From positions 1 to 16,724 of the forward strand of contig CAYXBY010000036.1 in the NCBI GenBank assembly GCA_964463325.1: a stretch of 16,724 bases of DNA, given 5' to 3'. A model generated the notes under the pieces. It was not told the DNA's origin and ran no database searches. It was given only the letters and a program-made list of their open reading frames with translations. The DNA is from UMGS1002 sp964463325 (GTDB lineage: Bacteria; Bacillota; Clostridia; Oscillospirales; CAG-272). Made by a program: the position numbers and the translations under genes. Below, piece by piece: positions 5,489 through 12,771 of this stretch (position 1 is the first letter of the stretch; each line of letters begins with the position of its first letter).

Positions 5489-6571
5489 ATGAAAAGAATA
5501 CTTACGCTTGTTCTCGCGCTGTTGATGATTAGTGCGCTGTTTGCCGGTTGTGCTGACAGCAATAATCCGTCAGGTTCGGACACAACTACCACTGCCGGCA
5601 ACACTCAGGCGCCGGAAAACCCGGGTGATACGACTCCCACAGATACGACACCCTCCGGTCAGACGCAGAATACAACTGCGCCGAAGGAGACCACTGAAGC
5701 CAAGACGACCGAGGATACCACCACTGAAGCTCCGGCTGTCGTCTACCCTGAGATCAAAGAGGGTACTATGGTCTACTTTGAGGATTTTGAAGGCTATACC
5801 AATATTGACGATTCCGCTGCTGTTGCACAGCTGCTTGGCTGGACCATTCGCAACAAGGCCGACGGCGCTCTGACTGACAACACGGCAAGGTATGCCATTG
5901 AGAATGGCCAGCTCAAGGTCACCAACTATGACGGCGGCAGTATCACCGCCTCGGACTGCTATGTCGAGATCGCAACTACTGATTACATGGCGGCCGCCTG
6001 CCAGGGCGACTATACCGTCCAGTATGATGTATATTATAAGGATGTTAAGGCGCACGACCGTTACATAGCGCTCATTATGAACTATGACGGCTACAACACC
6101 TACAACTCCTTCCATCTGCGCGCTAACGGTGCTGCAAACCATCAGCCTCGCTTCTTTGGAACATGGGCTAACTACGACGTTTATGGCGACTATTATGCCG
6201 GCGGTAACGACAGCAATACCGGCTCGTCCGTTATTTACAAGCTGTCCAACGGTCAAAGCACATATGTCAAGGGCGAGACCCGCCTGATGGAAAAGTCGCT
6301 GACTATTCGTTGGCAGGCAAGCTACAACGATGGCCCCACCGTTTGGGTCAGAGATAACAGCCAGCCCGGTGCCGAGTTCATCTGCGTGTCCAAGTATGAC
6401 GTCGGCGCTACCGGCGCCGCATATTGGAACGTGACCGAGGATTATGCTGTTTGCCTTAAGGTTGGCGGCGCGATCGACGGCTATGTTGACAATATCGCTA
6501 TCTGGACCGGTCTTGGTGAGATGCCGACCGACACCACTACTACCGATTACGAAATGGCAGTAAAGCAGTAA
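5489..6571 (+). CDS. Secreted Thr-rich lipoprotein with probable jelly-roll domain
   Basis: Protein of 360 residues. Signal peptide MKRILTLVLALLMISALFAG with the lipobox Cys right after it (AGC), then a low-complexity Thr/Pro/Asp/Glu tether of about 65 residues. A folded part of about 270 residues follows, opening with MVYFEDFEGY and closing with GYVDNIAIWTG. That opening and closing pair, with many alternating aromatic strands between, is typical of concanavalin-like (LamG or family-16-like) beta-sandwiches that bind glycans; no catalytic Glu-x-Asp-x-x-Glu motif is visible, so binding rather than hydrolysis is more likely. The frame is open further upstream, but the promoter (5411-5440) lies inside that extension and a purine-rich site (AGGGAAGGG) precedes the ATG at 5489. 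A promoter, an overlapping dyad and a terminator mark it as a single-gene unit. Exact family not recognised. Confidence 0.85.
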   Translation: MKRILTLVLALLMISALFAGCADSNNPSGSDTTTTAGNTQAPENPGDTTPTDTTPSGQTQNTTAPKETTEAKTTEDTTTEAPAVVYPEIKEGTMVYFEDFEGYTNIDDSAAVAQLLGWTIRNKADGALTDNTARYAIENGQLKVTNYDGGSITASDCYVEIATTDYMAAACQGDYTVQYDVYYKDVKAHDRYIALIMNYDGYNTYNSFHLRANGAANHQPRFFGTWANYDVYGDYYAGGNDSNTGSSVIYKLSNGQSTYVKGETRLMEKSLTIRWQASYNDGPTVWVRDNSQPGAEFICVSKYDVGATGAAYWNVTEDYAVCLKVGGAIDGYVDNIAIWTGLGEMPTDTTTTDYEMAVKQ

Positions 6572-6587
6572 GCTTACTTAGTATTAA

Positions 6588-6619
6588 CAGCCTCCCGCCC
6601 AGCGCGGGAGGCTGTTTTT
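6588..6619 (+). terminator. Intrinsic terminator of the lipoprotein gene
   Basis: Perfect 11-bp stem CAGCCTCCCGC / GCGGGAGGCTG with a five-base loop, followed by TTTTT. Confidence 0.95.
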
Positions 6620-6779
6620 GTGAGCGGTTTTCAGCGCTTTTGCCGCTTGTGGACGATGGCGGCGCCGTCCTTGTATGGCGGGCGAAGCCTTAATGCGGCT
6701 TTGCTGTGCCGGAAATCGCCAGGGTGGGCATTGCGTCGTCGCCACACAAAATAAAAATTGTCCAATCGTCAAATAATCA
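6620..6779. other. Intergenic stretch upstream of the SDR gene
   Basis: Holds no supported gene. One hairpin GCGAAGCC-N7-GGCTTTGC (6682-6704, one G-T pair) is seen well upstream of the SDR promoter. Its GC content is closer to coding DNA than to the AT-rich promoter that follows, so it could be a decayed gene remnant, but no recognisable protein survives in any frame. Confidence 0.3.
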
Positions 6780-6808
6780 TTGACTTTTAGTCGCAAAACG
6801 TATATAAT
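6780..6808 (+). promoter_or_regulatory. Sigma-A promoter of the SDR (and perhaps sulfatase) unit
   Basis: TTGACT (6780-6785), 17-base spacer, TATAAT (6803-6808). The leader to the ATG at 6846 is about 30 bases and includes CGGAGG. Confidence 0.88.
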
Positions 6809-6845
6809 AAATGTAAATTATTAATCCCAAACGGAGGATCTGAAA

Positions 6846-7652
6846 ATGGAAAATTCCTGGCTTGGACTTGAGGGCAAGTCAATTATCGTAACCGGTGGTG
6901 CATCCGGTATTGGATATGCAACTGTTGAGGAGCTGCTTGCGGATGGCGCAAACGTCACTGTCTGCGATATTAATCCCACCGCTCCCGAATTCAAGGTCGG
7001 CAACGGCAAGCTGCTGTATGTCCAGACCGACATCACCAGCAAGGCCAGCGTCGACGCAATGATCGAAAAGGTTATTGCCACCTTTGGTCGCATTGATGTT
7101 CTGGTAAACAACGCCGGCATTAATCTGCCCTGCCTGCTGGTTGACCCCGCCGGCAAATATGAGCTTGATGAGGCTACCTGGGACAAGGTCATGAACGTCA
7201 ACGTCAAGGGGCTGTTCTTTGTCAGCCAGGCGGCGGCTCGTCACATGGTCGCACAGGGGAGCGGCGTAATTATCAATATGTCGTCCGAGAGCGGCCTTGA
7301 GGGCTCCGAGGGACAGAGCGTTTACTCTGCTACAAAGGGTGCGGTCAACTCGCTGACCCGCGCATGGGCAAAGGAGCTGGGACGCCACGGTATTCGCGTG
7401 GTTGGTCTGGCCCCCGGCATCATGGAGGCAACCGGCCTGCGTACGCTTTCGTATGAGACCGCGCTGTCCTACACCCGCGGCATTACCGTTGATCAGCTTC
7501 GTGCCGGTTATGCAAAGACCAGTACTATCCCGCTGGGCCGCGCAGGTAAGCTGTCCGAGGTTGCAAACGCTGTTGCCTTCCTGGCGTCCGAGCGCGCAGG
7601 ATACATACACGGCATAACATTTAACGTTGCCGGCGGTAAGTCGAGAGGCTAA
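6846..7652 (+). CDS. SDR oxidoreductase, sorbitol-6-phosphate 2-dehydrogenase-like
   Basis: Classical short-chain dehydrogenase of 268 residues: nucleotide-binding TGGASGIG (16-23), acidic Asp41 after the second strand (NAD preference), NNAG (88-91), and catalytic Ser147, Tyr160 and Lys164. The stretches KYELDEATWDKVMNVNVKG, SESGLEGSEGQS and the C-terminal NVAGGKSRG are those I associate with the Firmicutes sorbitol-6-phosphate dehydrogenase branch, which converts sorbitol-6-phosphate to fructose-6-phosphate with NAD. That assignment is from memory of the family, so the substrate is probable, not proven. A GGAGG ribosome site lies eight bases before the ATG. There is no sorbitol PTS gene in the window; the neighbour is a cytoplasmic sulfatase 114 bases downstream, so a related polyol or sugar substrate is possible. 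Confidence 0.88.
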   Translation: MENSWLGLEGKSIIVTGGASGIGYATVEELLADGANVTVCDINPTAPEFKVGNGKLLYVQTDITSKASVDAMIEKVIATFGRIDVLVNNAGINLPCLLVDPAGKYELDEATWDKVMNVNVKGLFFVSQAAARHMVAQGSGVIINMSSESGLEGSEGQSVYSATKGAVNSLTRAWAKELGRHGIRVVGLAPGIMEATGLRTLSYETALSYTRGITVDQLRAGYAKTSTIPLGRAGKLSEVANAVAFLASERAGYIHGITFNVAGGKSRG

Positions 7653-7660
7653 AGCATTAA

Positions 7661-7714
7661 AACGTTTGAATGGCGCACATGAGAGGATGGTATTCCCGCA
7701 TGTGCGCCAACGTT
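7661..7714. other. Long hairpin between the SDR and sulfatase genes
   Basis: Perfect 11-bp stem TGGCGCACATG / CATGTGCGCCA (7671-7681 with 7699-7709), extended outward by AACGTT on each side. No U-run follows (TTCACTATTTT), so it is a weak or absent terminator; it may instead be a processing or stability element that lowers sulfatase expression relative to the SDR. Confidence 0.6.
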
Positions 7715-7766
7715 TCACTATTTTGGGCATCAATCCACCAATTTCAATCATGGAGAAGCAAATGCA

Positions 7767-9212
7767 ATGAATATACTCTTCCTTTTTTGCGATCAGCTGC
7801 GCTACGATGCGTTGGGCGCCAACGGCAATAGCTATGTCCGAACGCCGCACCTCGATGAGCTGGCGGAGCAGTCGGTCATTTTTGACCGCGCCATTACTCC
7901 GGCGCCGGTTTGCGTACCTGCACGGCTGTCGCTGATGGCAGGGCAGTATCCCGCACGCACGGGCAACAATAATAATAACAAAAGCTTCGCCTACACCGGT
8001 GACGGCTTTTATGGCGAGCTGACGCGTGCCGGCTTTTCATCCTGCAACGTCGGCAAAATGCACTACGCTCGGGATATGTACGCGCCAATCGGCTTTGAAC
8101 GGCGCTACACTCAGGAGGAATTGTCCAATCCGCAGGATGATTATACGCGTTTTATTATGAACTCGCCCTATCGCAAGGTTTTTGACTATAACGGCGTTCG
8201 CAGCGAGATGTATTACGTGCCGCAGGTGTCACAGCTGCCCGCCGAGTCGCATCCGACGCAGTGGGTGGGCGACAGGACGGTAGATTTTATTAATTCTCAT
8301 GACAAAACCAAGCCGTTCTTTCTGTTTTCGTCGTTTATCCATCCGCACCCGCCCTTCTGCCCGCCTGCACCATGGAATAAGCTGTACCGCCGTGAGGATG
8401 TCCCGGAGCCGTTTGTGCCCGAGGGCTACGAGGCGCTGAAGCCGCTGATCCATACAAGCTTTGACTGCGATCGCCTTGGTATATCTCCGCTGGCGGCCAA
8501 ACGGCTTAAGAATTATTATTACGCCTGCACGTCGTTCGTCGATTATCAAATCGGGCGCATAATCTCGGCTCTCCGCAAGCGCGGAATGTATGACGACACC
8601 GTTATCGTCTTCAGCTCCGACCACGGCGAATGCCTTGGTGATTATCGCAATATGGGTAAGCGCTCCATGCTGGATTACGCCTCGCATATCCCGTTGATGC
8701 TTCGCGTCCCCGGAAAGGAGCACGAGCGCAGGGGCGATGTGGCGTCGCTGGTCGATATGGCGCCGACGCTGCTCAGCCTGGCCGGTGTGCCATATGATCC
8801 GGCGGAATACGACGGCGTAGATCTGTTTAGCGCACAGCACGATTATGTTTTCTCGCAGTATAATGGACGTGCCAGCGGTGCGTATATGATTGCAGGCGCA
8901 CAGGATAAGCTGATATATAACGCAGCTACAGGGCGTTATCACTATTTCGACGAATTTCCCGAACGCGTTGATAAATATGATGAAAATGATGCCCACCAAC
9001 GCGAGCTGAGAGTCCGACTCGAGGCGTATATTGCCGCCGACGTTGGTGATCCCGGAACGCCGCCCGGTAAGAAAAAGAAGCCCAAGATGCCACAGGATTT
9101 CGGTGTGGGCTGGATGGATCATAAAGCGCGGCATGCCGAAGAGGCCGCGTGCGTACCCGAAGAATATAAGGTAGACCTGCCGTATTTCGATCCCAATATC
9201 GTCCAGATCTGA
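7767..9212 (+). CDS. Cys-type sulfatase, cytoplasmic
   Basis: S1-family sulfatase of 481 residues. The formylglycine site is C49-V-P-A-R (CxPxR), with the usual GQYPARTG downstream. Other active-site parts: metal-binding FCDQLRYD (7-14), GKMHY (96-100), HPHPPF (192-197) and SSDHGE (283-288). It would hydrolyse a sulfate ester of a sugar or aryl compound after Cys49 is oxidised to formylglycine; in anaerobes a radical-SAM maturase (anSME) does this, and none is in the window. There is no signal peptide: the protein starts directly with the first strand MNILFLF, so it should act inside the cell on imported sulfated substrates. The C-terminal extension has a PPGKKKKPK basic stretch that I cannot explain. 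GGAG lies 11 bases before the ATG. It follows the SDR gene and is probably co-transcribed with it. Choline sulfatase and monosaccharide sulfatases are both possible. Confidence 0.93.
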   Translation: MNILFLFCDQLRYDALGANGNSYVRTPHLDELAEQSVIFDRAITPAPVCVPARLSLMAGQYPARTGNNNNNKSFAYTGDGFYGELTRAGFSSCNVGKMHYARDMYAPIGFERRYTQEELSNPQDDYTRFIMNSPYRKVFDYNGVRSEMYYVPQVSQLPAESHPTQWVGDRTVDFINSHDKTKPFFLFSSFIHPHPPFCPPAPWNKLYRREDVPEPFVPEGYEALKPLIHTSFDCDRLGISPLAAKRLKNYYYACTSFVDYQIGRIISALRKRGMYDDTVIVFSSDHGECLGDYRNMGKRSMLDYASHIPLMLRVPGKEHERRGDVASLVDMAPTLLSLAGVPYDPAEYDGVDLFSAQHDYVFSQYNGRASGAYMIAGAQDKLIYNAATGRYHYFDEFPERVDKYDENDAHQRELRVRLEAYIAADVGDPGTPPGKKKKPKMPQDFGVGWMDHKARHAEEAACVPEEYKVDLPYFDPNIVQI

Positions 9213-9229
9213 CCCCTCTCAAAGCTAAA

Positions 9230-9281
9230 GGCCTATATGCTGCGCCACCAATCCGGTGACGCCTCATATAGGCCCGTTTTT
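9230..9281 (+). terminator. Intrinsic terminator of the sulfatase gene
   Basis: Stem GGCCTATATG / CATATAGGCC (9230-9239 with 9265-9274) with an inner GCGcCACC/GGTGaCGC stem, followed by CGTTTTT. Confidence 0.9.
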
Positions 9282-9353
9282 GAAGTTTTTGCGGATTCTT
9301 AAGGTGCTTTTTTCAAAAAGCACCTTGAGCGGGGTTCGGGGCAGCGCCCCGAA
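9282..9353 (+). repeat. Hairpin intergenic repeat, copy D
   Basis: GAAGTTTTTGCGG, then a perfect 12-bp hairpin AAGGTGCTTTTT / AAAAAGCACCTT (9301-9326), then TTCGGGGC-agc-GCCCCGAA (9335-9353). Same two-hairpin order as copies A-C with different stem bases. It fills the gap between the converging sulfatase and lipoprotein genes, where a two-way transcription block would be useful. Confidence 0.78.
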
Positions 9354-9357
9354 ATAG

Positions 9358-11244
9358 TTATGAAACGCGCTTGACTATCGCGTTGCCGACGGAGTAGGGA
9401 ATCGGTACGATAACAGATTCGCCCTCGCGGCCTGCCACATAGCACTCCTTGAAGTTGGCGTTAGAGCCGCCCTGATCCTTGGAGAACAGAACTACGTTGT
9501 AGCCCTTGCTTTTGTACTTGGGGAAAGCAGTTGAGCCCTGCGGCCACAGCAGAGTGGAGGGAGCTGCATAGTTATAGGCGCTGATTGTCCCGGAATCGTT
9601 GCCCCAGGTTGTGTAACCGTGGTGCGCAACCTGAAGAATGTCGCACTTGAGATACGTGCCGTACATCTTAGCAGCGATCTGGAAGCCGTTGCCGGTAGCA
9701 TCACCGGTCATAAGGAAGGTGGTGCCGTCACCAAAGGTGAATTTAATAATGAGCGAGGTGGTGTTGAAGGCGTTGCAGACCTTGGGGCCGTAGCTGTCGA
9801 TGGTGTACAGTATTTCCATGGTCACATCCGCCATGTAGAATACCTGACCAACGCGCACATACTGAACTTTAGCACCAAGCGATTTGGCTGCAGTTGCAAC
9901 GTTCTTCCAGCCGCTACCCTCGTTGCTGCTCCAGTTGCCGGAGTAGGAGGTGGAGGATATAGCCTTGTTGCGCTCAAGATCCGAGAGGAAGTTGACAATA
10001 AACTTCTCAACCTTCATGGACTTGAAATAACCATACTGAGTTGTGATCATACCCGAGTGGTCACCGTGCGCGTGGGTGATGATCCAGGCAGCAATGGTGA
10101 TCTTCTCGCCGGATTTGATATAATCTGCGGACTGTTCCTTGAGTGCATTCACCAGCAGCTGAGCGTCAGCGGCGCGGTTGGTAAAGCCACCGTCGATAAC
10201 GATGAAACGACCGTCTGTCATTCTTATAAGCATGCTAAGACCGTTGCCGCGGTTCTCGCTTCCGTTGTTATACTCCAAGCCAAACATGGTGATCTGCGAG
10301 GTGGTGACAGCGGTGTATACGTTGTCCTCCTTGAGACCGACCGGATCGGCCAGCTTCTCAATGATTATGCGGGACGACTTTTCATAGTCATAATACCCGG
10401 CATTTACAGTGTAGCTGGCGTTTGTCAGTGTGGCGAAGCTGTTGTTAGTGATGGTGTTGGTGGTGTAGGTGGTGAAGCCGGATTGCTCAAGCTTGTTAAT
10501 GTAAGCGGAATAGGCCTCGGGAGTGGTGTCCTTGAAAATGAGCTCGGTTGCACTGTTTCCGCAAAGATAAGAGGCGGAGAAGGCGCCGTTTTCATAGCCG
10601 GGGAGCTCGTTGAGCATCTCGCTTGTTACGCCGGTGATGTTGGTGTCAGCCGGGATAACGAGACTGCCGTCCTTGTAAAGATCCTTCACAAGTCCCTTAA
10701 GCTCGGTGCAGGCGGCCTTGATGGATTCGTCGGTATAGCCGGCGACGACCAGCTTGCGACCAACGACCTTTACCGCATATTCACCGAGGCTAAGCTCTGA
10801 GAGCACCTGTTGAGTCTCGGAGTAATCGGTGAAGCCGACCAGCACCTCGATGGAATCGTGGTTGTACTCCTCGGTGGGCTTTTTCCAGTCAGTGAGGATG
10901 CCGGGCATGACCTTGCCTTCGCTATCTATCAGCTTGCCTATGTAGGTGCGCAGCTCGGATGCACAGCTGACGGAGGTTGAGGTGTTGTCGAGATCCTCAT
11001 CACGAATGATGGTGAAGCCCGGCACCGCACCGGTAACCAGCTCGAGATCCTTCGACTCGGGAATGTCATCGACTGATCCGGAATTCCCGGTGGTCGTGTC
11101 ATCGGGCTGCTGCGGATCCGTTGAGGAGTCAGCGGGGGTGGTGTCAGCGGGGCCATTGTTGCTGTCACATGAGGTCAGCATGACGCAGGACAGCATGGTC
11201 AGCAGTGCCAGCATCAGCGCTAAAAGTTTTACAGTATACTTCAT
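9358..11244 (-). CDS. Surface lipoprotein with ComEC-like metallo-beta-lactamase domain
   Basis: Protein of 628 residues. Lipoprotein signal with lipobox LTSC (Cys26), then an Asp/Thr/Pro tether (27-65). Residues about 75-200 resemble the N-terminal alpha/beta domain found beside alpha-glucuronidase-type proteins (SELRTYIGKL, LGEYAVKVVGRKLVVAGY); this is a tentative match. A small alpha/beta domain follows (about 235-300). The C-terminal part (305-628) is a metallo-beta-lactamase fold with HAHGDH (391-396), MTGD (512-515) and AHHG (540-543), an arrangement like the ComEC C-terminal domain and other extracellular phosphodiesterase or nuclease-type members. It should be a di-metal hydrolase on the outer face of the membrane; the substrate (phosphodiester, phosphocholine, nucleic acid) cannot be read. 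GGAGG precedes the ATG. It has its own promoter and no competence genes nearby. The long plus-strand open frame inside it is an antisense shadow. Confidence 0.88.
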   Translation of the reverse strand: MKYTVKLLALMLALLTMLSCVMLTSCDSNNGPADTTPADSSTDPQQPDDTTTGNSGSVDDIPESKDLELVTGAVPGFTIIRDEDLDNTSTSVSCASELRTYIGKLIDSEGKVMPGILTDWKKPTEEYNHDSIEVLVGFTDYSETQQVLSELSLGEYAVKVVGRKLVVAGYTDESIKAACTELKGLVKDLYKDGSLVIPADTNITGVTSEMLNELPGYENGAFSASYLCGNSATELIFKDTTPEAYSAYINKLEQSGFTTYTTNTITNNSFATLTNASYTVNAGYYDYEKSSRIIIEKLADPVGLKEDNVYTAVTTSQITMFGLEYNNGSENRGNGLSMLIRMTDGRFIVIDGGFTNRAADAQLLVNALKEQSADYIKSGEKITIAAWIITHAHGDHSGMITTQYGYFKSMKVEKFIVNFLSDLERNKAISSTSYSGNWSSNEGSGWKNVATAAKSLGAKVQYVRVGQVFYMADVTMEILYTIDSYGPKVCNAFNTTSLIIKFTFGDGTTFLMTGDATGNGFQIAAKMYGTYLKCDILQVAHHGYTTWGNDSGTISAYNYAAPSTLLWPQGSTAFPKYKSKGYNVVLFSKDQGGSNANFKECYVAGREGESVIVPIPYSVGNAIVKRVS

Positions 11245-11301
11245 TATGTACCTCCTTGGGGGTTTTATAGTGCTACCATTGGCAGCATATCAACTCTAAT
11301 T

Positions 11302-11330
11302 ATTTTATCACACTTCACACAATATTTCAA
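11302..11330 (-). promoter_or_regulatory. Sigma-A promoter of the MBL lipoprotein gene
   Basis: On the minus strand TTGAAA (11330-11325), 17-base spacer, TAAAAT (11307-11302). A second possible pair lies downstream, TTGATA-18-TATAAA, closer to the gene; either or both may be used. Confidence 0.72.
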
Positions 11331-11340
11331 GACCTGAAAC

Positions 11341-11409
11341 AAAAAAATTTGACGCATTACTCCTCACTCAAAGCGAACGGCGTCGTGAGAGAGGGAATAA
11401 ATGCGTCAA
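11341..11409 (-). terminator. Intrinsic terminator of the tcdA-rnhA operon
   Basis: On the minus strand TTGACGCATT (11409-11400) pairs perfectly with AATGCGTCAA (11358-11349), enclosing a partly paired loop with GTGAG/CTCAC, and is followed by ATTTTTTT. It begins 13 bases after the rnhA stop. Confidence 0.88.
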
Positions 11410-11422
11410 TGAGCATAAAAAT

Positions 11423-11860
11423 CTATTTTAAGCTGTCCGCAAAGGCAGTCGCCAGCGCGTCGCAGCGCTCGTTATATGGGTGCCCGGCGTGCCCCTTGAC
11501 CCATACAAAGGTAACACGGTGACGCTCCAGCAGGGCGACCAGCTCCTGCCACAGGTCGACATTGAGCACGGGCGACTTGTCCGCCTTGCGCCAGCTGTTT
11601 TTCTGCCAGCTGCGCAGCCAGCCGCGGTTTATGGCGTCGGTCAGGTATTTGGAATCCGAGGTCAGCGTCACCTCGCAGGGGTATTTTAGCGCCGAGAGCG
11701 CCGCAATGGCGGACGACAGCTCCATGCGGTTGTTGGTGGTCGAGCGCTCGCCGCCGGACAGCTCCTTTTGCTTGTCACCGTATACCAAAACGGCGCCCCA
11801 GCCCCCCGGGCCGGGATTGCCGCGGCAGGCGCCGTCGGTGTATATATCAACGTGCAGCAT
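11423..11860 (-). CDS. rnhA: Ribonuclease HI
   Basis: Protein of 145 residues, the usual length for bacterial RNase HI. It cuts the RNA strand of RNA-DNA hybrids (R-loops, Okazaki primers). The catalytic acids are in place: Asp9 (YTDGACRGNPGPGGWG), Glu47 (NNRMEL), Asp69 (SDSKYL) and Asp134 (ERCDALA), with His124 in the flexible loop (VKGHAGH); the numbering is nearly identical to E. coli (D10, E48, D70, H124, D134). The basic handle region (RSWQKNSWRKADKSP) is also present. The ribosome site TAAGGAG overlaps the tcdA stop codon, and the gap to tcdA is only 12 bases, so the two are one operon ending at the terminator 11341-11409. Confidence 0.97.
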   Translation of the reverse strand: MLHVDIYTDGACRGNPGPGGWGAVLVYGDKQKELSGGERSTTNNRMELSSAIAALSALKYPCEVTLTSDSKYLTDAINRGWLRSWQKNSWRKADKSPVLNVDLWQELVALLERHRVTFVWVKGHAGHPYNERCDALATAFADSLK

Positions 11861-11872
11861 GAATATCTCTCC

Positions 11873-12595
11873 TTAAATGCCTGTAATGTGTCGGATTATG
11901 TCGCCGGCCATCATGAGACCCGCCGTGCCCGGTACGGGCGCCATAGTCCCCGGTGGCAGACGCCGCGCCGAGGCGCCGTCAGTGCAATAGCGACCGTCCG
12001 GTGTGCGCGGATCCTCGCGCGAGAACAGCACCCGCAGCTGTGTTATGCCGCGTGCGCGCAGCTCGCGCCGCATGACACGCGCCAGAGGGCAGGTGTCGGT
12101 TTTGGAAATGTCGGTCAGCACGAGACGGGAGGGATCGAGCTTGTTGCCCGTCCCCATGGCTGAGATGATGGGCACACCCGCCGCCCGCGCCCGCTCGATG
12201 AGCAGCAGCTTGGAGGTGACGCTGTCAATGGCGTCGGCGATGTAGTCCAGCCCCGCCAGCTGCACCTCGTCGGCATTCTCGGCACAGTAAAAAATGCTGT
12301 GGCTGATGACGCGGCAGTCGGGGTTGATGTCGGCGATGCGGCGCGCCATGACCTCGGTCTTGAGCTCGCCGACGGTCGAATGCAGCGCCAGCACCTGACG
12401 ATTTATGTTTGAGAGCGAGATGCGGTCGCCGTCGATTATGGTCAGCTCGCCGACCCCGGCACGCGCCAGCGCCTCGCACAGCGTCCCACCGACGCCGCCC
12501 AGCCCAAATACGGCCACACTCGCCCGCGCCAGTCGCTCGACGGCCTCGCCGCCGATCAGCATGGCCGTGCGGGACAGCTCAGTCTTTATCTCCAT
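11873..12595 (-). CDS. tcdA: tRNA threonylcarbamoyladenosine dehydratase (ThiF/E1-like)
   Basis: Protein of 240 residues of the E1-like superfamily. It has the nucleotide-binding GLGGVGG (31-37), Asp55 in IIDGDRIS, the SNINRQ motif (62-67), DAIDSVTSK (121-129) and Cys169 in KTDTCPLARVMRRELR. These belong to the TcdA/CsdL branch, which uses ATP to cyclise t6A at position 37 of ANN-decoding tRNAs to ct6A. The closing GTAGLMMAGDIIRHITG is also family-like. There is no CysE2-type sulfur partner nearby; in E. coli the CsdA/CsdE sulfur system is linked to it. GGAG sits a few bases before the ATG. It is the first gene of the two-gene operon with rnhA and diverges from the Nudix gene. Other ThiF/MoeB relatives are less likely because of the RVMRRELR and MGTGNKLDP segments. 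Confidence 0.92.
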   Translation of the reverse strand: MEIKTELSRTAMLIGGEAVERLARASVAVFGLGGVGGTLCEALARAGVGELTIIDGDRISLSNINRQVLALHSTVGELKTEVMARRIADINPDCRVISHSIFYCAENADEVQLAGLDYIADAIDSVTSKLLLIERARAAGVPIISAMGTGNKLDPSRLVLTDISKTDTCPLARVMRRELRARGITQLRVLFSREDPRTPDGRYCTDGASARRLPPGTMAPVPGTAGLMMAGDIIRHITGI

Positions 12596-12630
12596 GGCGG
12601 TCTCCTTTTTGATGTATTGTTACCTCCCAT

Positions 12631-12659
12631 AGTATACAATATTTTCGCTCCGATTTCAA
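12631..12659 (-). promoter_or_regulatory. Sigma-A promoter of the tcdA-rnhA operon
   Basis: On the minus strand TTGAAA (12659-12654), 17-base spacer, TATACT (12636-12631). It is back to back with the Nudix promoter; a perfect palindrome GCCGCGCGGC (12660-12669) lies directly behind the -35 box. Confidence 0.82.
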
Positions 12660-12699
12660 GCCGCGCGGCAAAAAAATGCACCCCGATCGTTAAAATTAC

Positions 12700-12728
12700 T
12701 TTACAGCAGGCGATTTTTGGTGTATACT
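12700..12728 (+). promoter_or_regulatory. Sigma-A promoter of the Nudix-to-murQ run
   Basis: TTTACA (12700-12705), 17-base spacer, TATACT (12723-12728). The leader to the ATG at 12772 is about 37 bases. Confidence 0.82.
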
Positions 12729-12771
12729 TATTAGAGAACCACAGAGGCTTGATATTTTGGAGGTACGTATT

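Noticed and set aside
6879..7850. 323-codon minus-strand open frame
   Set aside because: Antisense shadow of the SDR and the start of the sulfatase; it shows no recognisable motifs, whereas both sense genes have complete active sites.
8229..9134. 301-codon minus-strand open frame
   Set aside because: Antisense to the sulfatase, with no family features.
1..9353. Dispersed repeats as a CRISPR array
   Set aside because: Copies are far apart, differ in orientation and length, are internally palindromic, and have no regular spacers or cas genes.
9619..10800. 393-codon plus-strand open frame
   Set aside because: It lies wholly antisense inside the MBL lipoprotein gene, which has a signal peptide, domain motifs, promoter and ribosome site; the plus frame has repetitive Val/Gly-rich composition and no ribosome site.
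9358..11244. Competence protein ComEC
   Set aside because: The membrane channel domain is absent; this is a lipid-anchored protein with only the metallo-beta-lactamase part in common.
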